Source: Caldilineaceae bacterium
GTDB lineage: Bacteria > Chloroflexota > Anaerolineae > Caldilineales > Caldilineaceae
DNA: 64,000 nt
NCBI GenBank assembly: GCA_022824025.1
Contig: JAJEBF010000003.1
Location: 285,699-349,698, forward strand
Direction of reading: 5' to 3'
The notes below the pieces were generated by a model, which saw only the letters and a program-made list of their open reading frames with translations, ran no database searches and was not told where the DNA came from. Position numbers and translations under genes: made by a program. Positions within the stretch are counted from its first letter, which is position 1. Each line of letters opens with the position of its first letter. This document shows, piece after piece, positions 30,690 through 40,005 of this stretch.

Positions 30690-31808
30690 TCACGCATTCT
30701 GACCAAGCCGCCGGACCAGGGGATGGCGCCTCTCCTCCAGCGGGAGGCGCGCCCTTGCCCCCGTAAAGTGGGATTCGTACACCGCGAAAACACATTCGAG
30801 CGAAGTCAACGCAGCCTTGCCGCCCAGTTCCGGCTGCCTGCCCTCCCGGATCGAATCCACCATATCGCGCACGCTCCAGATAGACTGGCGTCGTTCCCAG
30901 AGCCCCTCTCCGATTCTGAAGCGTTCCGCGTCAACCGGCACTTTCTCCCAGCGCGGGGTATGGGAAGGAAAGGAAACATCAAATGGACAGTGCCACAGTT
31001 CGTCCACATAGGTCTCCGGATCCGGTCTGATCATCAACTGCCCTTCTGAGCCTAAAATATGGGGACCCATCATCCAGCCCTGTACCTGTTCCCGTTGATA
31101 CAGCTCCAAGACTCCGTTTCCCCCGTTACGCCCTTTCACATGAATAACCATCGTGTCTCCGGCCACCATGCCGTTGTCTCTGCGGTCAGTTGGGCACAAC
31201 TCCGCGCTCGTCATGATTTCCTCTACACCAACGTCGCGGCCCTCGAAGGTAATTTGGGCATGAACCCAGTCGATGCCTCCCAGCAACAGGTCCATCTCGT
31301 CGAAATAGTGTACGCCCATCTCCATCAGTTCGAAGCCGGCAGGCCGCCCCTTGCCCAGCTCGCGAACCGTGCGAAGCTCACCGAGTCGACCGGCATCGAT
31401 CCACGCCTTTGCTTCCCGAAACAGCGGGGTGAAGCGATACTGGTGGCTCACGGCCAGACGCACCCCCGCTGCGCTGCAGGCACTTACCATCTCGTCTGCA
31501 GACTCCAGATCCACCGACAGCGGCTTTTCGCACAGGACATTGATTCCTTGGCGGGCGGCTGCCAGCGCGACCGGGCCGTGAAGTGGCGCATGTGTGCAGA
31601 CGCTGACAACATCCAGCTCTTCCTTCTCAAACATCTCCTCAAAATCGGCATAGCCAGCCGGGACTTCATATTCCTCAGCACGTGCATTGAGCGCTGCCGA
31701 GTTTACGTCGCACAGTGCGCTGAGCGTTACACCAGCGAGGGTTGCGTATGCTGTGGCGTGGGCGCGACTGATGCCCCCGCACCCGACAATGCCTGCTCTC
31801 AGAGTCAT
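30690..31808 (-). CDS. Gfo/Idh/MocA-family NAD(P)-dependent oxidoreductase
   Basis: A 372-residue sugar or inositol dehydrogenase-like enzyme. The Rossmann motif VGCGGISRAHATAY is at residues 8-21 and the conserved EKP motif, with the catalytic-type lysine, is at 94-96 (VLCEKPLSVD). A C-terminal alpha/beta domain carries GVHYFDEMDLLLGG with the conserved His/Asp region. The start at 31808 is fixed by a perfect GGAGGAG six bases upstream; an in-frame ATG ten codons earlier lacks one. It heads an operon with an MFS transporter and a split UxaA-type lyase, consistent with oxidation of a sugar or sugar acid before dehydration. Confidence 0.9.
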   Translation of the reverse strand: MTLRAGIVGCGGISRAHATAYATLAGVTLSALCDVNSAALNARAEEYEVPAGYADFEEMFEKEELDVVSVCTHAPLHGPVALAAARQGINVLCEKPLSVDLESADEMVSACSAAGVRLAVSHQYRFTPLFREAKAWIDAGRLGELRTVRELGKGRPAGFELMEMGVHYFDEMDLLLGGIDWVHAQITFEGRDVGVEEIMTSAELCPTDRRDNGMVAGDTMVIHVKGRNGGNGVLELYQREQVQGWMMGPHILGSEGQLMIRPDPETYVDELWHCPFDVSFPSHTPRWEKVPVDAERFRIGEGLWERRQSIWSVRDMVDSIREGRQPELGGKAALTSLECVFAVYESHFTGARARLPLEERRHPLVRRLGQNA

Positions 31809-31838
31809 TGTTCTCCTCCGATCATTTGCGAACCCCAT

Positions 31839-32112
31839 TTGGAGGCGGAAGGCCCTACACCGCTGCGTTGAACCTGTTTCTCAGATAACTGTCCTCGACT
31901 GCCAGAGCTGCTCCAGGAACTCTCGGGCCTTGCCACATGCCTGGTTTTGCCCAGGCGCGGTGCGGCTCCAGCCAAAAGCAAAGTCAGCGGTGTGCCCCCC
32001 GCAAGTTGACACGTCTTCAGTTCTCACCTAGAGTCATCCCTGTCGCGACCCAAAGCGTAGCCGTTGCTGGGGTTCTGTGCAGTTTGGGAACCAGCAGCTA
32101 CTGGAGGCAGCC
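31839..32112. other. Divergent intergenic region
   Basis: This 274-base spacer lies between the divergent Gfo/Idh/MocA operon and an unknown + strand gene, and so should contain both promoters. No clear -35/-10 pair with good spacing was found, and I see no strong repeat or hairpin. Confidence 0.4.
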
Positions 32113-32898
32113 ATGCAATCAGTCGACTTTTCTCGTTCCTTCCTCACCTTTCGCATCGACTATCTGAAGCGGCCTGCCGAAACCGCTTCCCACGAGCCGC
32201 CTTCATCCTTGAACAACGCTCGCATCCAACTGGAGTGCGTCTGCTCCATCATGGACAAGACGACCGGCGCGACGCAGACCTTTGTCATGGGAGCGAGCTG
32301 CAAAACAGAACGCGTTGGCGTGGACCGCGACATCTGGATCGAGCCAAACGCCGACTTCGTACCCATCCTTTCTGACCATGACTTTCTGATTATCAAGACG
32401 TACGACACCGCCAACAAAGGAGTCCCGTTCTATCCTCCTTCCCGCGGCACGCAGCCGGAGAGACAGGTGGGACGAACGGCAGACGCCTTTGACAGCGTGC
32501 GCATCGACGTCGCCCGCGCCCCTGCCGAACGCCTGGAATCAGCGGCCCGAATCGTCGAAGCAACGCTCGATCCCGTTCGGCCCCCACTCGCGGCAAGAAC
32601 GTCTATCGGCACAGATCGTTACACTGCCGTGCTCGAATATCCGGTGAAAACAATGAACGCCAGCGAGCGCGATTTCATCTACCAGACTGACACCGGGCCG
32701 GTGATCTTACCGGACTTCACCCGCGACCCCGAAGAACTGATCACGGGCCTCGAACTGGCCTTTGTTGCCTTCAACAGCCCGCACTGGGCGGAATTCATTG
32801 TGCGCGCCCCGGTGTCGGTCGGCGGAGAGATCGAAGTCTACCATTACGCCAAGCCAGTTCGGCTCGAAGCCGAAAACCAAGTATTTCGCCTCAGCTAG
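32113..32898 (+). CDS. Hypothetical protein, 261 residues
   Basis: I do not recognise a family. The protein is soluble, with no signal peptide or membrane segment, and its C-terminal half is beta-rich (AEFIVRAPVSVGGEIEVYHY). The ATG at 32113 is chosen because TGGAGG lies six bases before it; a 12-residue longer reading has no ribosome site. The codon pattern resembles that of its neighbours. Its stop codon overlaps the sulfatase stop on the opposite strand, the two genes sharing a CTAG, so they are convergent. The function is unknown. Confidence 0.65.
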   Translation: MQSVDFSRSFLTFRIDYLKRPAETASHEPPSSLNNARIQLECVCSIMDKTTGATQTFVMGASCKTERVGVDRDIWIEPNADFVPILSDHDFLIIKTYDTANKGVPFYPPSRGTQPERQVGRTADAFDSVRIDVARAPAERLESAARIVEATLDPVRPPLAARTSIGTDRYTAVLEYPVKTMNASERDFIYQTDTGPVILPDFTRDPEELITGLELAFVAFNSPHWAEFIVRAPVSVGGEIEVYHYAKPVRLEAENQVFRLS

Positions 32899-34286
32899 AC
32901 CTTAGTATTCTCCATCCATGGCGTCCTCTCATCCCATTCCGTGAGCAGGTCATCCAGTTCGACCTCCCTTTCTGCCTGCTGGCCAGTCCCGGCGAGATTG
33001 TTCATCTCGTAGGGGTCGCTGCGCAGGTCGTAGAATGAACTGGTCTCCCCCTCGTCAATCCCTTCTTTGCCGAAGATTTGCCTTCCAAACAGGTGGTCGG
33101 GCGTCCTGATCCCTATTTCGCCCCCGCTTGTTTCAATGAACCCCCAGTTCTCTTCCAGCTGATCGCGCTCCCCCGCCAGAACAGGTGTCAGGTCCCTTCC
33201 CTGCGCCTGGGCCGGCACGGAGCATCCACTTGCCTCAAGCACGGTTGGCATGATGTCAACAAGCTGCGCCACCTGCGAACTGTTGACTCCCGCCTCCCAC
33301 AGCCACGGCGCGTGGAAGATCATGGGAATGCGAATCGACTCTTCGATTAACAGGCCCTTGTTGAACCGGTGATGGCTGCCCAGGTTGTCGCCATGGTCCG
33401 AGGTAAAGACGACGATTGTATTTTCGAGCAGCCCGTTTGACCGCAGCCCTTCCATCATGCGTCCAAGCATGTCGTCGACCCAGGTCGTCAGCCCATAGTA
33501 CAACGCGATCATTGCTCCCAGATCAAAGCCTTCTGGGAGTTCCATCGTATGGGGAAGCTGCTGGGAATAGTAGAGAAAGTCCCACAGGTAGACCTTGAAC
33601 CAGTGCTCGTCGTACGCCATCCCGCCGTCCTGGAACACGTTGGGCCTGAATGGAATGTCTGCCGGGTCGTACATGGTCAAGTACTCTTCCGGCGCGTCCG
33701 CCAGCGGCATGTGCGGTGGCGAAATGCTGTAATAGAGAAAAAACGGGTTGTCACGATCGGCGGCCAGAAAATCAAGTACGCGGTCGCTCTCGTACTTCAC
33801 GCTGAAACCGTCTACCACTCGCGGAGGACCGCCGTTCTCGACGAACTCTTGTCCTGTATGGCGGTGATTGACTCGGGGATGCAACGTGTAGTCGAAGCCC
33901 ACCAACTCAGGGGCAGCATGTATATGCCACTTGCCTATCAACGCAGTCTCGTAGCCGGCGGCCTGAAACTGTTCCGCAATGGTTGGCTCCGGCAAGTGGA
34001 CCCGCCCCTGAGGAGGCCAGGAGGCAACGACTGGTCTGCCGTTCTCATCCGGTTCGGAGACATTGCCCAACGCTCCCATGCAAGTACGGGAGTACTGGCC
34101 GGAAACCAGTGAGGAACGCGCAGGCATGCAGACCGGGTTTGTCGAAACCGCATGCTGGAAACGGACGCCGGCGGCGGCCAGCCGGTCGATATGGGGCGTC
34201 TGAATGACCGGGTTACCGTAGCAACCGACCTCAAACGCCCTCAATTGGTCACAAATGCAGACGATGACATTCGGTTTGTCGTTCAT
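32895..34286 (-). CDS. Type I formylglycine-dependent sulfatase
   Basis: A 463-residue sulfatase. The modification motif CMPAR (residues 53-57) fits C-x-P-x-R, in which Cys53 is converted to formylglycine. Metal ligands are expected at Asp13 (CICDQLRAFEVGCYG) and in FTSDHGDNLGSHHRFNKG. No signal peptide is present, so the enzyme is probably cytoplasmic and acts on imported sulfate esters, in the style of the choline-sulfatase/arylsulfatase branch. No formylglycine-generating enzyme is encoded in the window. With the nearby deoxy-sugar genes it may desulfate rhamnose or fucose sulfates; the actual substrate is unknown. Confidence 0.92.
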   Translation of the reverse strand: MNDKPNVIVCICDQLRAFEVGCYGNPVIQTPHIDRLAAAGVRFQHAVSTNPVCMPARSSLVSGQYSRTCMGALGNVSEPDENGRPVVASWPPQGRVHLPEPTIAEQFQAAGYETALIGKWHIHAAPELVGFDYTLHPRVNHRHTGQEFVENGGPPRVVDGFSVKYESDRVLDFLAADRDNPFFLYYSISPPHMPLADAPEEYLTMYDPADIPFRPNVFQDGGMAYDEHWFKVYLWDFLYYSQQLPHTMELPEGFDLGAMIALYYGLTTWVDDMLGRMMEGLRSNGLLENTIVVFTSDHGDNLGSHHRFNKGLLIEESIRIPMIFHAPWLWEAGVNSSQVAQLVDIMPTVLEASGCSVPAQAQGRDLTPVLAGERDQLEENWGFIETSGGEIGIRTPDHLFGRQIFGKEGIDEGETSSFYDLRSDPYEMNNLAGTGQQAEREVELDDLLTEWDERTPWMENTKV

Positions 34287-34371
34287 GTTTCCCTGCCTCG
34301 CACATGTGGGCCCGCGCCGAGCTTGCTCTACCTGGCTCGGATTCCTTCAGGAAGCAGTCTCTTGCCGTTTC

Positions 34372-36045
34372 TCACTGTTCGGAAGGAGTATCAGGCTGGC
34401 TAATATAGACTTTTTGCGCATGCAATTCCTGCGGCTCGAATAGCTTGGTGACGGTCACGAACTGTATCCCGCGGCCTCGAATGGCGTCTATAATGGCGGG
34501 AACGGCATCGACTGTAGACTTATGAATGTCGTGCGCAAGAATGATCGCCCCAACCGGCGCCTCCATGATTCTGGCAGCGACTATCGCCGCGTCGCGGTCC
34601 CGCCAGTCCAAAGGATCAACGCTCCAGAAGATGATCGGCAACCCTGAAGCCGCCAGAACCCGGTCGTTGTAAGCCCCGTAAGGAGGCCGCAGAAATGGTG
34701 TAGGCCCACCGATAAGTTGGGCGATCAGGTCGTCGGTCAGTCGCAACTGTTCCTGAATCTGGTCATCAGGCATGTTGGTGAGATTCGGATGGTCCCACGT
34801 GTGATTCCCTATTTGATGGCCCTCGCGAAACATGCGCGCCACAGTTTCAGATTGGATGCGGACTTGCGTCCCCAAAACGAAGAAAGTCGCCCGTACGTCA
34901 TGTTCCTTGAGAATGTCCAACAGTCCTTCCGTGTAGAAAGATGGGCCGTCATCGAATGTGAGGGCCACGCACGCAACTACCTGACAGTTGACACTTTCGT
35001 CCCAAAGTGAAGACTCTTGTCTACCAGGGCCGAATCTCTGGAGCAACGCGGCGCCTGGACCTGCAAATGAATGGCCTGACGAAAGCGTCGTCAACACCAT
35101 GGCAGAGCTTGCCAGGCTTCTTGCGCCATCGAATGCATAAACCACTTCAGCCTCGGCGAACGTAGCATCAGTCTCGATTACTCCCGTCCCAGACTCCTCC
35201 GCCTCACTCTCGATGCCTAAAAGTTCCCGTACCTCCGGTTTGAGCAGGTCCGCGATGTCATCAAGGGGGAGCGCAACCTCAACGACCCCTTCTACGCCCG
35301 CGGCAACCTGATACTTGTCGAACCTGACCAAAAACGTTCCATCGGTCCGAAGCAGTATATTGTCGAAGTTCCCGGCAGCCGGGGCCGTGCCATCCTCAAC
35401 CCAGTCTAGATCGCTCGCCAGCTCCTCTTTGCTTACGCGCTTGGCCAGTGCCTCCCTTGTCAGGGCCGAGAGCCGCCCAAGGTAGCTTTCATCAAGAAAA
35501 AGATCGGAGAGGGCAAGCTCCGCGCCGCTGCGTCGGTCAAAAATGTACCCGACGACATAGGCGTTGCCAGTGCCTCCCGTGTTGATTGATCGCACAAGGT
35601 CGAAAAAGATCAGACTTTCATCGGCAGCTGAAACGTCAAAATGCTGTCGGAAATGGGTGACAAACGTCGCCGCTTCCTTGCCCGTTTCCGCCTTGTATTC
35701 CTGGTAGGCCGCCTCGATTTCAGCTGCGGTTGACCGATACTCATCGATAAACGCCTGCGTAACCGCTTCCATTCGGGCATTGATTTCCTCATGCTCGGTG
35801 AATGGATAGGAGACTCTGAGCAGCGATCGTCCATCGTTCTCGACCTCTTCGATGGCCTTGACCCAGACATTCTCATACTTTGAGGTATCAATGGTAGTTG
35901 AGACCGCTGGTTTGGCGGAACCAGGAACAGGAGCGGGAGTCCCCGCTTCGCCGATGTCAGCGCCCGGCTCGATTGGAACGCACCCGGTCAGAACTGAAAT
36001 GGTTAGAAGCGCTGCCATCGCTACCGCTATTCGAAATCGTCTCAT
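34372..36045 (-). CDS. PdaC-like lipoprotein polysaccharide deacetylase (DUF3298-type plus NodB)
   Basis: A 557-residue exported lipoprotein: signal peptide with lipobox LTGC (Cys22), then a domain (about 58-275) resembling the DUF4163/DUF3298 pair of Bacillus PdaC and RsiV, and a NodB deacetylase domain (about 355-535). All five NodB motifs are present: TFDDGP (363-368), HTWDH with metal ligands His415 and His419, RPPYG (453-457), SVDPLDW and LAHD with catalytic His505. PdaC deacetylates peptidoglycan N-acetylmuramic acid or chitin oligomers. A GGGAG ribosome site precedes the ATG. The same-strand sulfatase gene lies 85 bases downstream. Confidence 0.88.
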   Translation of the reverse strand: MRRFRIAVAMAALLTISVLTGCVPIEPGADIGEAGTPAPVPGSAKPAVSTTIDTSKYENVWVKAIEEVENDGRSLLRVSYPFTEHEEINARMEAVTQAFIDEYRSTAAEIEAAYQEYKAETGKEAATFVTHFRQHFDVSAADESLIFFDLVRSINTGGTGNAYVVGYIFDRRSGAELALSDLFLDESYLGRLSALTREALAKRVSKEELASDLDWVEDGTAPAAGNFDNILLRTDGTFLVRFDKYQVAAGVEGVVEVALPLDDIADLLKPEVRELLGIESEAEESGTGVIETDATFAEAEVVYAFDGARSLASSAMVLTTLSSGHSFAGPGAALLQRFGPGRQESSLWDESVNCQVVACVALTFDDGPSFYTEGLLDILKEHDVRATFFVLGTQVRIQSETVARMFREGHQIGNHTWDHPNLTNMPDDQIQEQLRLTDDLIAQLIGGPTPFLRPPYGAYNDRVLAASGLPIIFWSVDPLDWRDRDAAIVAARIMEAPVGAIILAHDIHKSTVDAVPAIIDAIRGRGIQFVTVTKLFEPQELHAQKVYISQPDTPSEQ

Positions 36046-36534
36046 TCTCTATTCTCCCTTCAGGGCTCCCCGGAGGCAGGCGTCCGGTGAAATTCGATTC
36101 CGCAATCACTGCCTTACCCGAAGTATTCGCGCAACGATAGCAAAGAGAAGCCTTGATCTTTCCCTACCTTTCCGCAACTCCATCGAGGGAAAAGGATCTC
36201 AGTCTGAGCGGGCATGTGGTCCCCGGTGATCTGGGCCGTGCCCTTCCGGGAAGCGTTGCTCACGCCGTGCGCGCCGCGACCCGATTGCGGGAATTCTCCC
36301 ATGGATTCTCTCTTTGCTCCCAGACCCCCGGTGCTCTGGAGCCTGCAGGACAGTTGCCCACTCTCGGACTCTTTGGCAGGATATGGCTACGTTGCCTGAT
36401 TTGGCGCTTGGCAGGAAAGTCCAAGTGTGACAGGCTACTGCATGGCGCCGTTAAGAAATGGTAGGTGCTGCGCAAGTGGACGCTCGCACAGCCGACCACT
36501 GGTCACCCACAACGATTTGAAAGGAAGCACAGTG
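36046..36534. other. Divergent intergenic region upstream of pdaC-like and rhaM genes
   Basis: This 489-base spacer separates divergent genes. Short open frames on both strands lack ribosome sites and recognisable products. It presumably contains promoters for both directions, but no convincing -35/-10 pair or hairpin was found. Confidence 0.4.
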
Positions 36535-36849
36535 ATGATCCGAAAAGCATTTGTCATGTCGGTCAACCAGGACCAGCACGAGGAGTATGAGAAACGGCAC
36601 ACACCGATCTGGCCGGAATTGGAGGCCGTTCTTAAGGCGCACGGGGTCAGAAACTACTCGATTTTCCTCCATGCAGAGACTAATCAACTGTTCGCCTACG
36701 CTGAAATTGAGGACGAGGACCAGTGGAACAGCATCGCCCAGGAGGAAATCTGCCAAAAATGGTGGCGTTACATGGGGGACATCATGCCTTCCAACCCGGA
36801 TAACAGCCCCGTCTCAACAGACTTGCGCGAAGTCTTTCACATCGACTGA
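36535..36849 (+). CDS. rhaM: L-rhamnose mutarotase
   Basis: A 104-residue protein, exactly the usual length of RhaM (YiiL), which interconverts alpha and beta anomers of L-rhamnose. Family features are [20 protein letters not shown] near the N-terminus with the catalytic His region, [24 protein letters not shown], and the aromatic [12 protein letters not shown] with the tandem Trp that stacks on the sugar. An AAGGAAG site lies about seven bases before the ATG; a GTG one codon earlier is an alternative. The HpaI-type aldolase follows 125 bases downstream, supporting a role in deoxy-sugar use. Confidence 0.9.
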   Translation: MIRKAFVMSVNQDQHEEYEKRHTPIWPELEAVLKAHGVRNYSIFLHAETNQLFAYAEIEDEDQWNSIAQEEICQKWWRYMGDIMPSNPDNSPVSTDLREVFHID

Positions 36850-36974
36850 AGTCTCAGAAAGGCGCCGGCCAAGGTTCATTCGGGAAGGGGCGATAGATCC
36901 TCACCAGTGGACACAAGGGGCTGGCCACCTTCCTGCAGGCTTCCGCCATACCCCTACCGAAGGGAGCGAACGGA

Positions 36975-37760
36975 ATGCGAACCAACTACGTTCGAAACAA
37001 TGTGCGCAACGGCAAGAGAGCTTTCGGCAGCTTTCTGGGAATGGGGAGCGCAACCGTTGCCGAGCTGCTTGCCCACGGCGGTTGCGAATGGCTGCTGATT
37101 GAGATGGAGCATAACGGGCTTGACATGGCCGAAGTGGAACGCATCCTCATGGCCGTAAACGGGACCGATACCATCCCCATGGTCCGCATCCCATCGGCCG
37201 ATCCGGTCTTCATTCAGAGATCGCTTGATATCGGCGCAATGGGCATCGCAGTCCCAATGGTCAGGAACGTGGAAGAGGCCAAAGCCATCGTAAGGGCCTC
37301 GAGGTACCCCCCTGAAGGCAGCCGCAGCTTCGGCCCGCTGCGCGCATCCCACTACACATTCAAGTATGAGGAATACTTCGAACAGGCCAACCAGAACATC
37401 CTGATCATGCTGATCATTGAAACGGCCGAAGCGGTCGAAAACCTCGAAGAAATCGCCCGCGTTCCGGGCATCGACGTGCTGTTTATCGGCGCCTTTGATC
37501 TCTGTCTCTCTCTGGGACTGAACCCGTTTGATATGCCCTTGCCAGAGATTGACGCTGTGATGGCGCGCGCCCTGGAAATTGGCCGCTCAACGGGCGTCGC
37601 CGTCGGCGCCGGGGCCTCCAACCCGCAAGAACTGCTTGCCCTCGCAGAAAAGGGCTTTACCTTTTTGAGCTACGGTCCCGACTATCAACTGCTGGTTGGC
37701 GCAATCCGACCGGGCGTAGAGGCATATAGACAGCTGGAGCGATCCGAGACCCAAGAATAG
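36975..37760 (+). CDS. HpaI/RhmA-family class II 2-keto-3-deoxy acid aldolase
   Basis: A 261-residue HpcH/HpaI aldolase that would cleave a 2-keto-3-deoxy sugar acid into pyruvate and an aldehyde. Catalytic and metal residues align with HpaI: His46 (MEHNGLD), Arg71 (MVRIP), Glu149 (IIETAEAVENL) and Asp175 (GAFDLCLSLG). The family also contains 2-keto-3-deoxy-L-rhamnonate aldolase (RhmA), and the adjacent rhaM gene makes that assignment attractive. 4-Hydroxy-2-oxoheptanedioate aldolase and other relatives remain possible. It would complete a non-phosphorylative route with the UxaA-type lyase and dehydrogenases nearby. Confidence 0.87.
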   Translation: MRTNYVRNNVRNGKRAFGSFLGMGSATVAELLAHGGCEWLLIEMEHNGLDMAEVERILMAVNGTDTIPMVRIPSADPVFIQRSLDIGAMGIAVPMVRNVEEAKAIVRASRYPPEGSRSFGPLRASHYTFKYEEYFEQANQNILIMLIIETAEAVENLEEIARVPGIDVLFIGAFDLCLSLGLNPFDMPLPEIDAVMARALEIGRSTGVAVGAGASNPQELLALAEKGFTFLSYGPDYQLLVGAIRPGVEAYRQLERSETQE

Positions 37761-37826
37761 GCAAGCCGGCCCTGCCAGTGCACACCTGCTGCCCCACGGG
37801 GCCGGCTGCCGCGCTTAGAGAACCCT

Positions 37827-38795
37827 CTAGACAGCCAGCGCGACCGCTCGCACCTCACCGAATTCGCGCGCCAGCTTCGTCCAGGTATGCCCGCCGTCGG
37901 TACTGCGATAGAGCTCGCCGGCAACACTGTACGCCACGATCCAGTCAGGCATTGCCGGATTGTTTGAGACCGCCCAAATCGTGCTGTTGGCGACGCCGCC
38001 AAGATTGGCCCTCTCCCACGTCTTTCCCAGGTCGCCGCTATGAAACAGACCCCCCTGGTCTCCGGGCGGGCCGTTTCCTGCCCCCACCCAGATGCGGCTG
38101 TCACCATTTGAAAGATGCACAATGCCGCGGCAGTAAGGCCAGGGATAGTGATTGCCAACTTCGAGTGGCGTCCAGTTTCGCATGTCTGTAGTTACGCAGA
38201 CATCGTTATTGGTGCTGGCAACCAGGGTCTTGGGCGACCCGGGCACGACGGCGAGACCGTGGATGTCCAGGCTTGACAGTCCCTCGCTGCCCTCCTCCCA
38301 GGTATCGCCTCCATCCCGGCTTATTCGCATACCGTCGATTTCAATGCCGGCGTAGACTGTTTGCGAGTCTTCAGGATCGATGAGAATGCTGGTAACTCGC
38401 GGCGTGATCGGAACGCCCTCGCACTCCTCCGCAAGCTCCACGTCCAACTCCTGCCACGTGTTCCCGCCGTCTTTCGTACGGTAAAGCGCAGATGGGCAGG
38501 TCCCCGCGAAAATCGTGTCAGGGTCTGTTGGATCGATGGCAAGCGCCCAGATCTCTAGGTCGTCCATCGGTGACTCGATCAGCGTCCAGCTGTCGCCGCC
38601 GTCTCGTGTGCGGTAGAGGCCGCCCTCCGTTCCAGCATAGAGAACTGTTGAATCCTCCGGGCTGATTGCAATGGCGCGAATGTCCGCCTCCAGGAACATC
38701 CCCTGTGAGCTCCTCTCCCAGCTTTCGCCCCCGTCGCTGCTTCGCCAAACGCTTTGCCCGATCGTGCCAGTGTAGATTGTAGGTAAGGCTGTCAT
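37827..38795 (-). CDS. Asp-box (BNR) beta-propeller protein
   Basis: A 322-residue propeller with five clear Asp boxes of the S/T-x-D-G-G-x-(S/T)-W type at about residues 20-26, 64-70, 108-114, 160-166 and 299-305, plus two degenerate ones. This organisation is shared by sialidases, Vps10/sortilin-like domains and photosynthetic-type Ycf48 proteins. No signal peptide or catalytic sialidase residues are visible, so a binding or scaffolding role is more likely. The ATG at 38795 is preferred over a longer reading because AAGGAGG lies seven bases upstream. It converges with the aldolase gene. Confidence 0.82.
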   Translation of the reverse strand: MTALPTIYTGTIGQSVWRSSDGGESWERSSQGMFLEADIRAIAISPEDSTVLYAGTEGGLYRTRDGGDSWTLIESPMDDLEIWALAIDPTDPDTIFAGTCPSALYRTKDGGNTWQELDVELAEECEGVPITPRVTSILIDPEDSQTVYAGIEIDGMRISRDGGDTWEEGSEGLSSLDIHGLAVVPGSPKTLVASTNNDVCVTTDMRNWTPLEVGNHYPWPYCRGIVHLSNGDSRIWVGAGNGPPGDQGGLFHSGDLGKTWERANLGGVANSTIWAVSNNPAMPDWIVAYSVAGELYRSTDGGHTWTKLAREFGEVRAVALAV

Positions 38796-38933
38796 CCCTG
38801 AACCTCCTTGCATGTGCCGGTGAAGTGTATGCTGTGCCATACAGATTGTTTTTGTCAGGCCCCAGTGTCCCCGTCCAAAAGCTATCTCTCTACACGCCCC
38901 TTCCGTCCTTATCGTCAATCCCGAATTCTGTCA

Positions 38934-39173
38934 TCAGGCAGAACCTGAACGATGTTGCTGGAAACTGCCTCCTACGCCCAGAATTTCTGATAGTTCTCGA
39001 GCCGCCCAGGCAAATCGTATGTTTATGCCGGAAAAAGGGCCGCCGCGCCCGTCGGCAAGACTTCCTTGCAGCCAAACTGCGTCAAGGCCAGGCAGCTCCT
39101 TCAGCTCCGCTAACCAGTTGTGAATCAGAGCCCGCCGCCTAACTGCGGCTCCCGTCTCAGGCTTGATTAACAA
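38934..39173 (-). pseudogene. Remnant of a nucleotidyltransferase-like gene
   Basis: A 79-residue reading contains LPGLDAVWLQGSLADG followed by PFSGINIRFA. This resembles the GSxAxG...SDxDL motif of MNT-type nucleotidyltransferases, but the aspartate pair is replaced (GIN) and the frame stops soon after. No normal-length domain can be assembled around it. I read it as a decayed gene fragment in the spacer between the propeller and methyltransferase genes. The chance that it is only a fortuitous match is considerable. Confidence 0.35.
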
Positions 39174-39218
39174 CTCCTTCCCTGCTCTTCCAGCTTGTCA
39201 TTGCGCCGCCAAGGCCCG

Positions 39219-39986
39219 CTACGCAGTCTTTCCCCGCAGAACCGCGCATTGAAAGGAGTGGCCCTCTTCAGTGATGCCCAGCGCTTCTCTAACCTCTTTC
39301 GGCGCCGCATCATAGAGGGCTTGAATCGCGATGCAGTTGGCCTGCGGCGTCTCCATGCGCTCGGTCCATTCCTCAAATTGAAGGAAGATGCGATAGGAAA
39401 GCACAATCTCAAAATTGAATCCGGCCGCCGCAAAATGGTTGCTCCATTCCGCCAGCGTATAGTCCCGCACATGCGAGGGATCCCGGAGGAGTTCAATGGC
39501 GTTCAGATATGTGTCGCAGACCGGATCGCCAAAACCTACCACGTCGCTCAATACAAACTTGCCGCCTGGCCGCAGCACGCGCTGAATCTCCCGCAGAGCT
39601 TTGTCTGGCCTGGCCCAATGATGCGCGCTATAGCGCGACACAACGAGATCGAATGAAGAATCGGTATACGGGATCTTCTCAACGTCCCCGAGGCGCGTTC
39701 TGATGTTCGTAAGCCCTCTGCTTTCCGCCAGAACATCGACCTGGCGCAGCATCTTGGCTGTAAAATCAAGGGCCTCGACCTCGGCCGCGTGCGGGGCGAA
39801 GCTGGCCGCGGCATGTCCTGCGCCGCAACCTGCATCCAATACCCGTTCATCGCCCTGCATACCAGCGGCTTCGACCATAACAGGCAGGTCTTCCCCCTGC
39901 GCATGGACCGCGCTGGTAAGATAATTCGCCGCCACGCGTCCGAACTGCTCCTGCACGGCGGACTTCAGATTGCCCTCTCTAACCAT
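39219..39986 (-). CDS. Class I SAM-dependent methyltransferase, UbiE/COQ5-like
   Basis: A 255-residue methyltransferase. Motif I is VLDAGCGAGHAAASFA, motif II lies around GDVEKIPYTDSSFDLVVSR with the typical His-His (YSAHHW), and motif III is LREIQRVLRPGGKFVLSD. This is the Methyltransf_11/UbiE arrangement. The acceptor is unknown. Longer readings start inside the M20 hydrolase gene; ATG at 39986 (MVREGNLKSA) avoids the overlap, with 40031 (MGKSERLH) as alternative. It follows the M20 hydrolase gene closely on the same strand, so the two are probably co-transcribed. Confidence 0.85.
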   Translation of the reverse strand: MVREGNLKSAVQEQFGRVAANYLTSAVHAQGEDLPVMVEAAGMQGDERVLDAGCGAGHAAASFAPHAAEVEALDFTAKMLRQVDVLAESRGLTNIRTRLGDVEKIPYTDSSFDLVVSRYSAHHWARPDKALREIQRVLRPGGKFVLSDVVGFGDPVCDTYLNAIELLRDPSHVRDYTLAEWSNHFAAAGFNFEIVLSYRIFLQFEEWTERMETPQANCIAIQALYDAAPKEVREALGITEEGHSFQCAVLRGKTA

Positions 39987-40005
39987 GATGTGTCCCAATG
40001 GTCCT

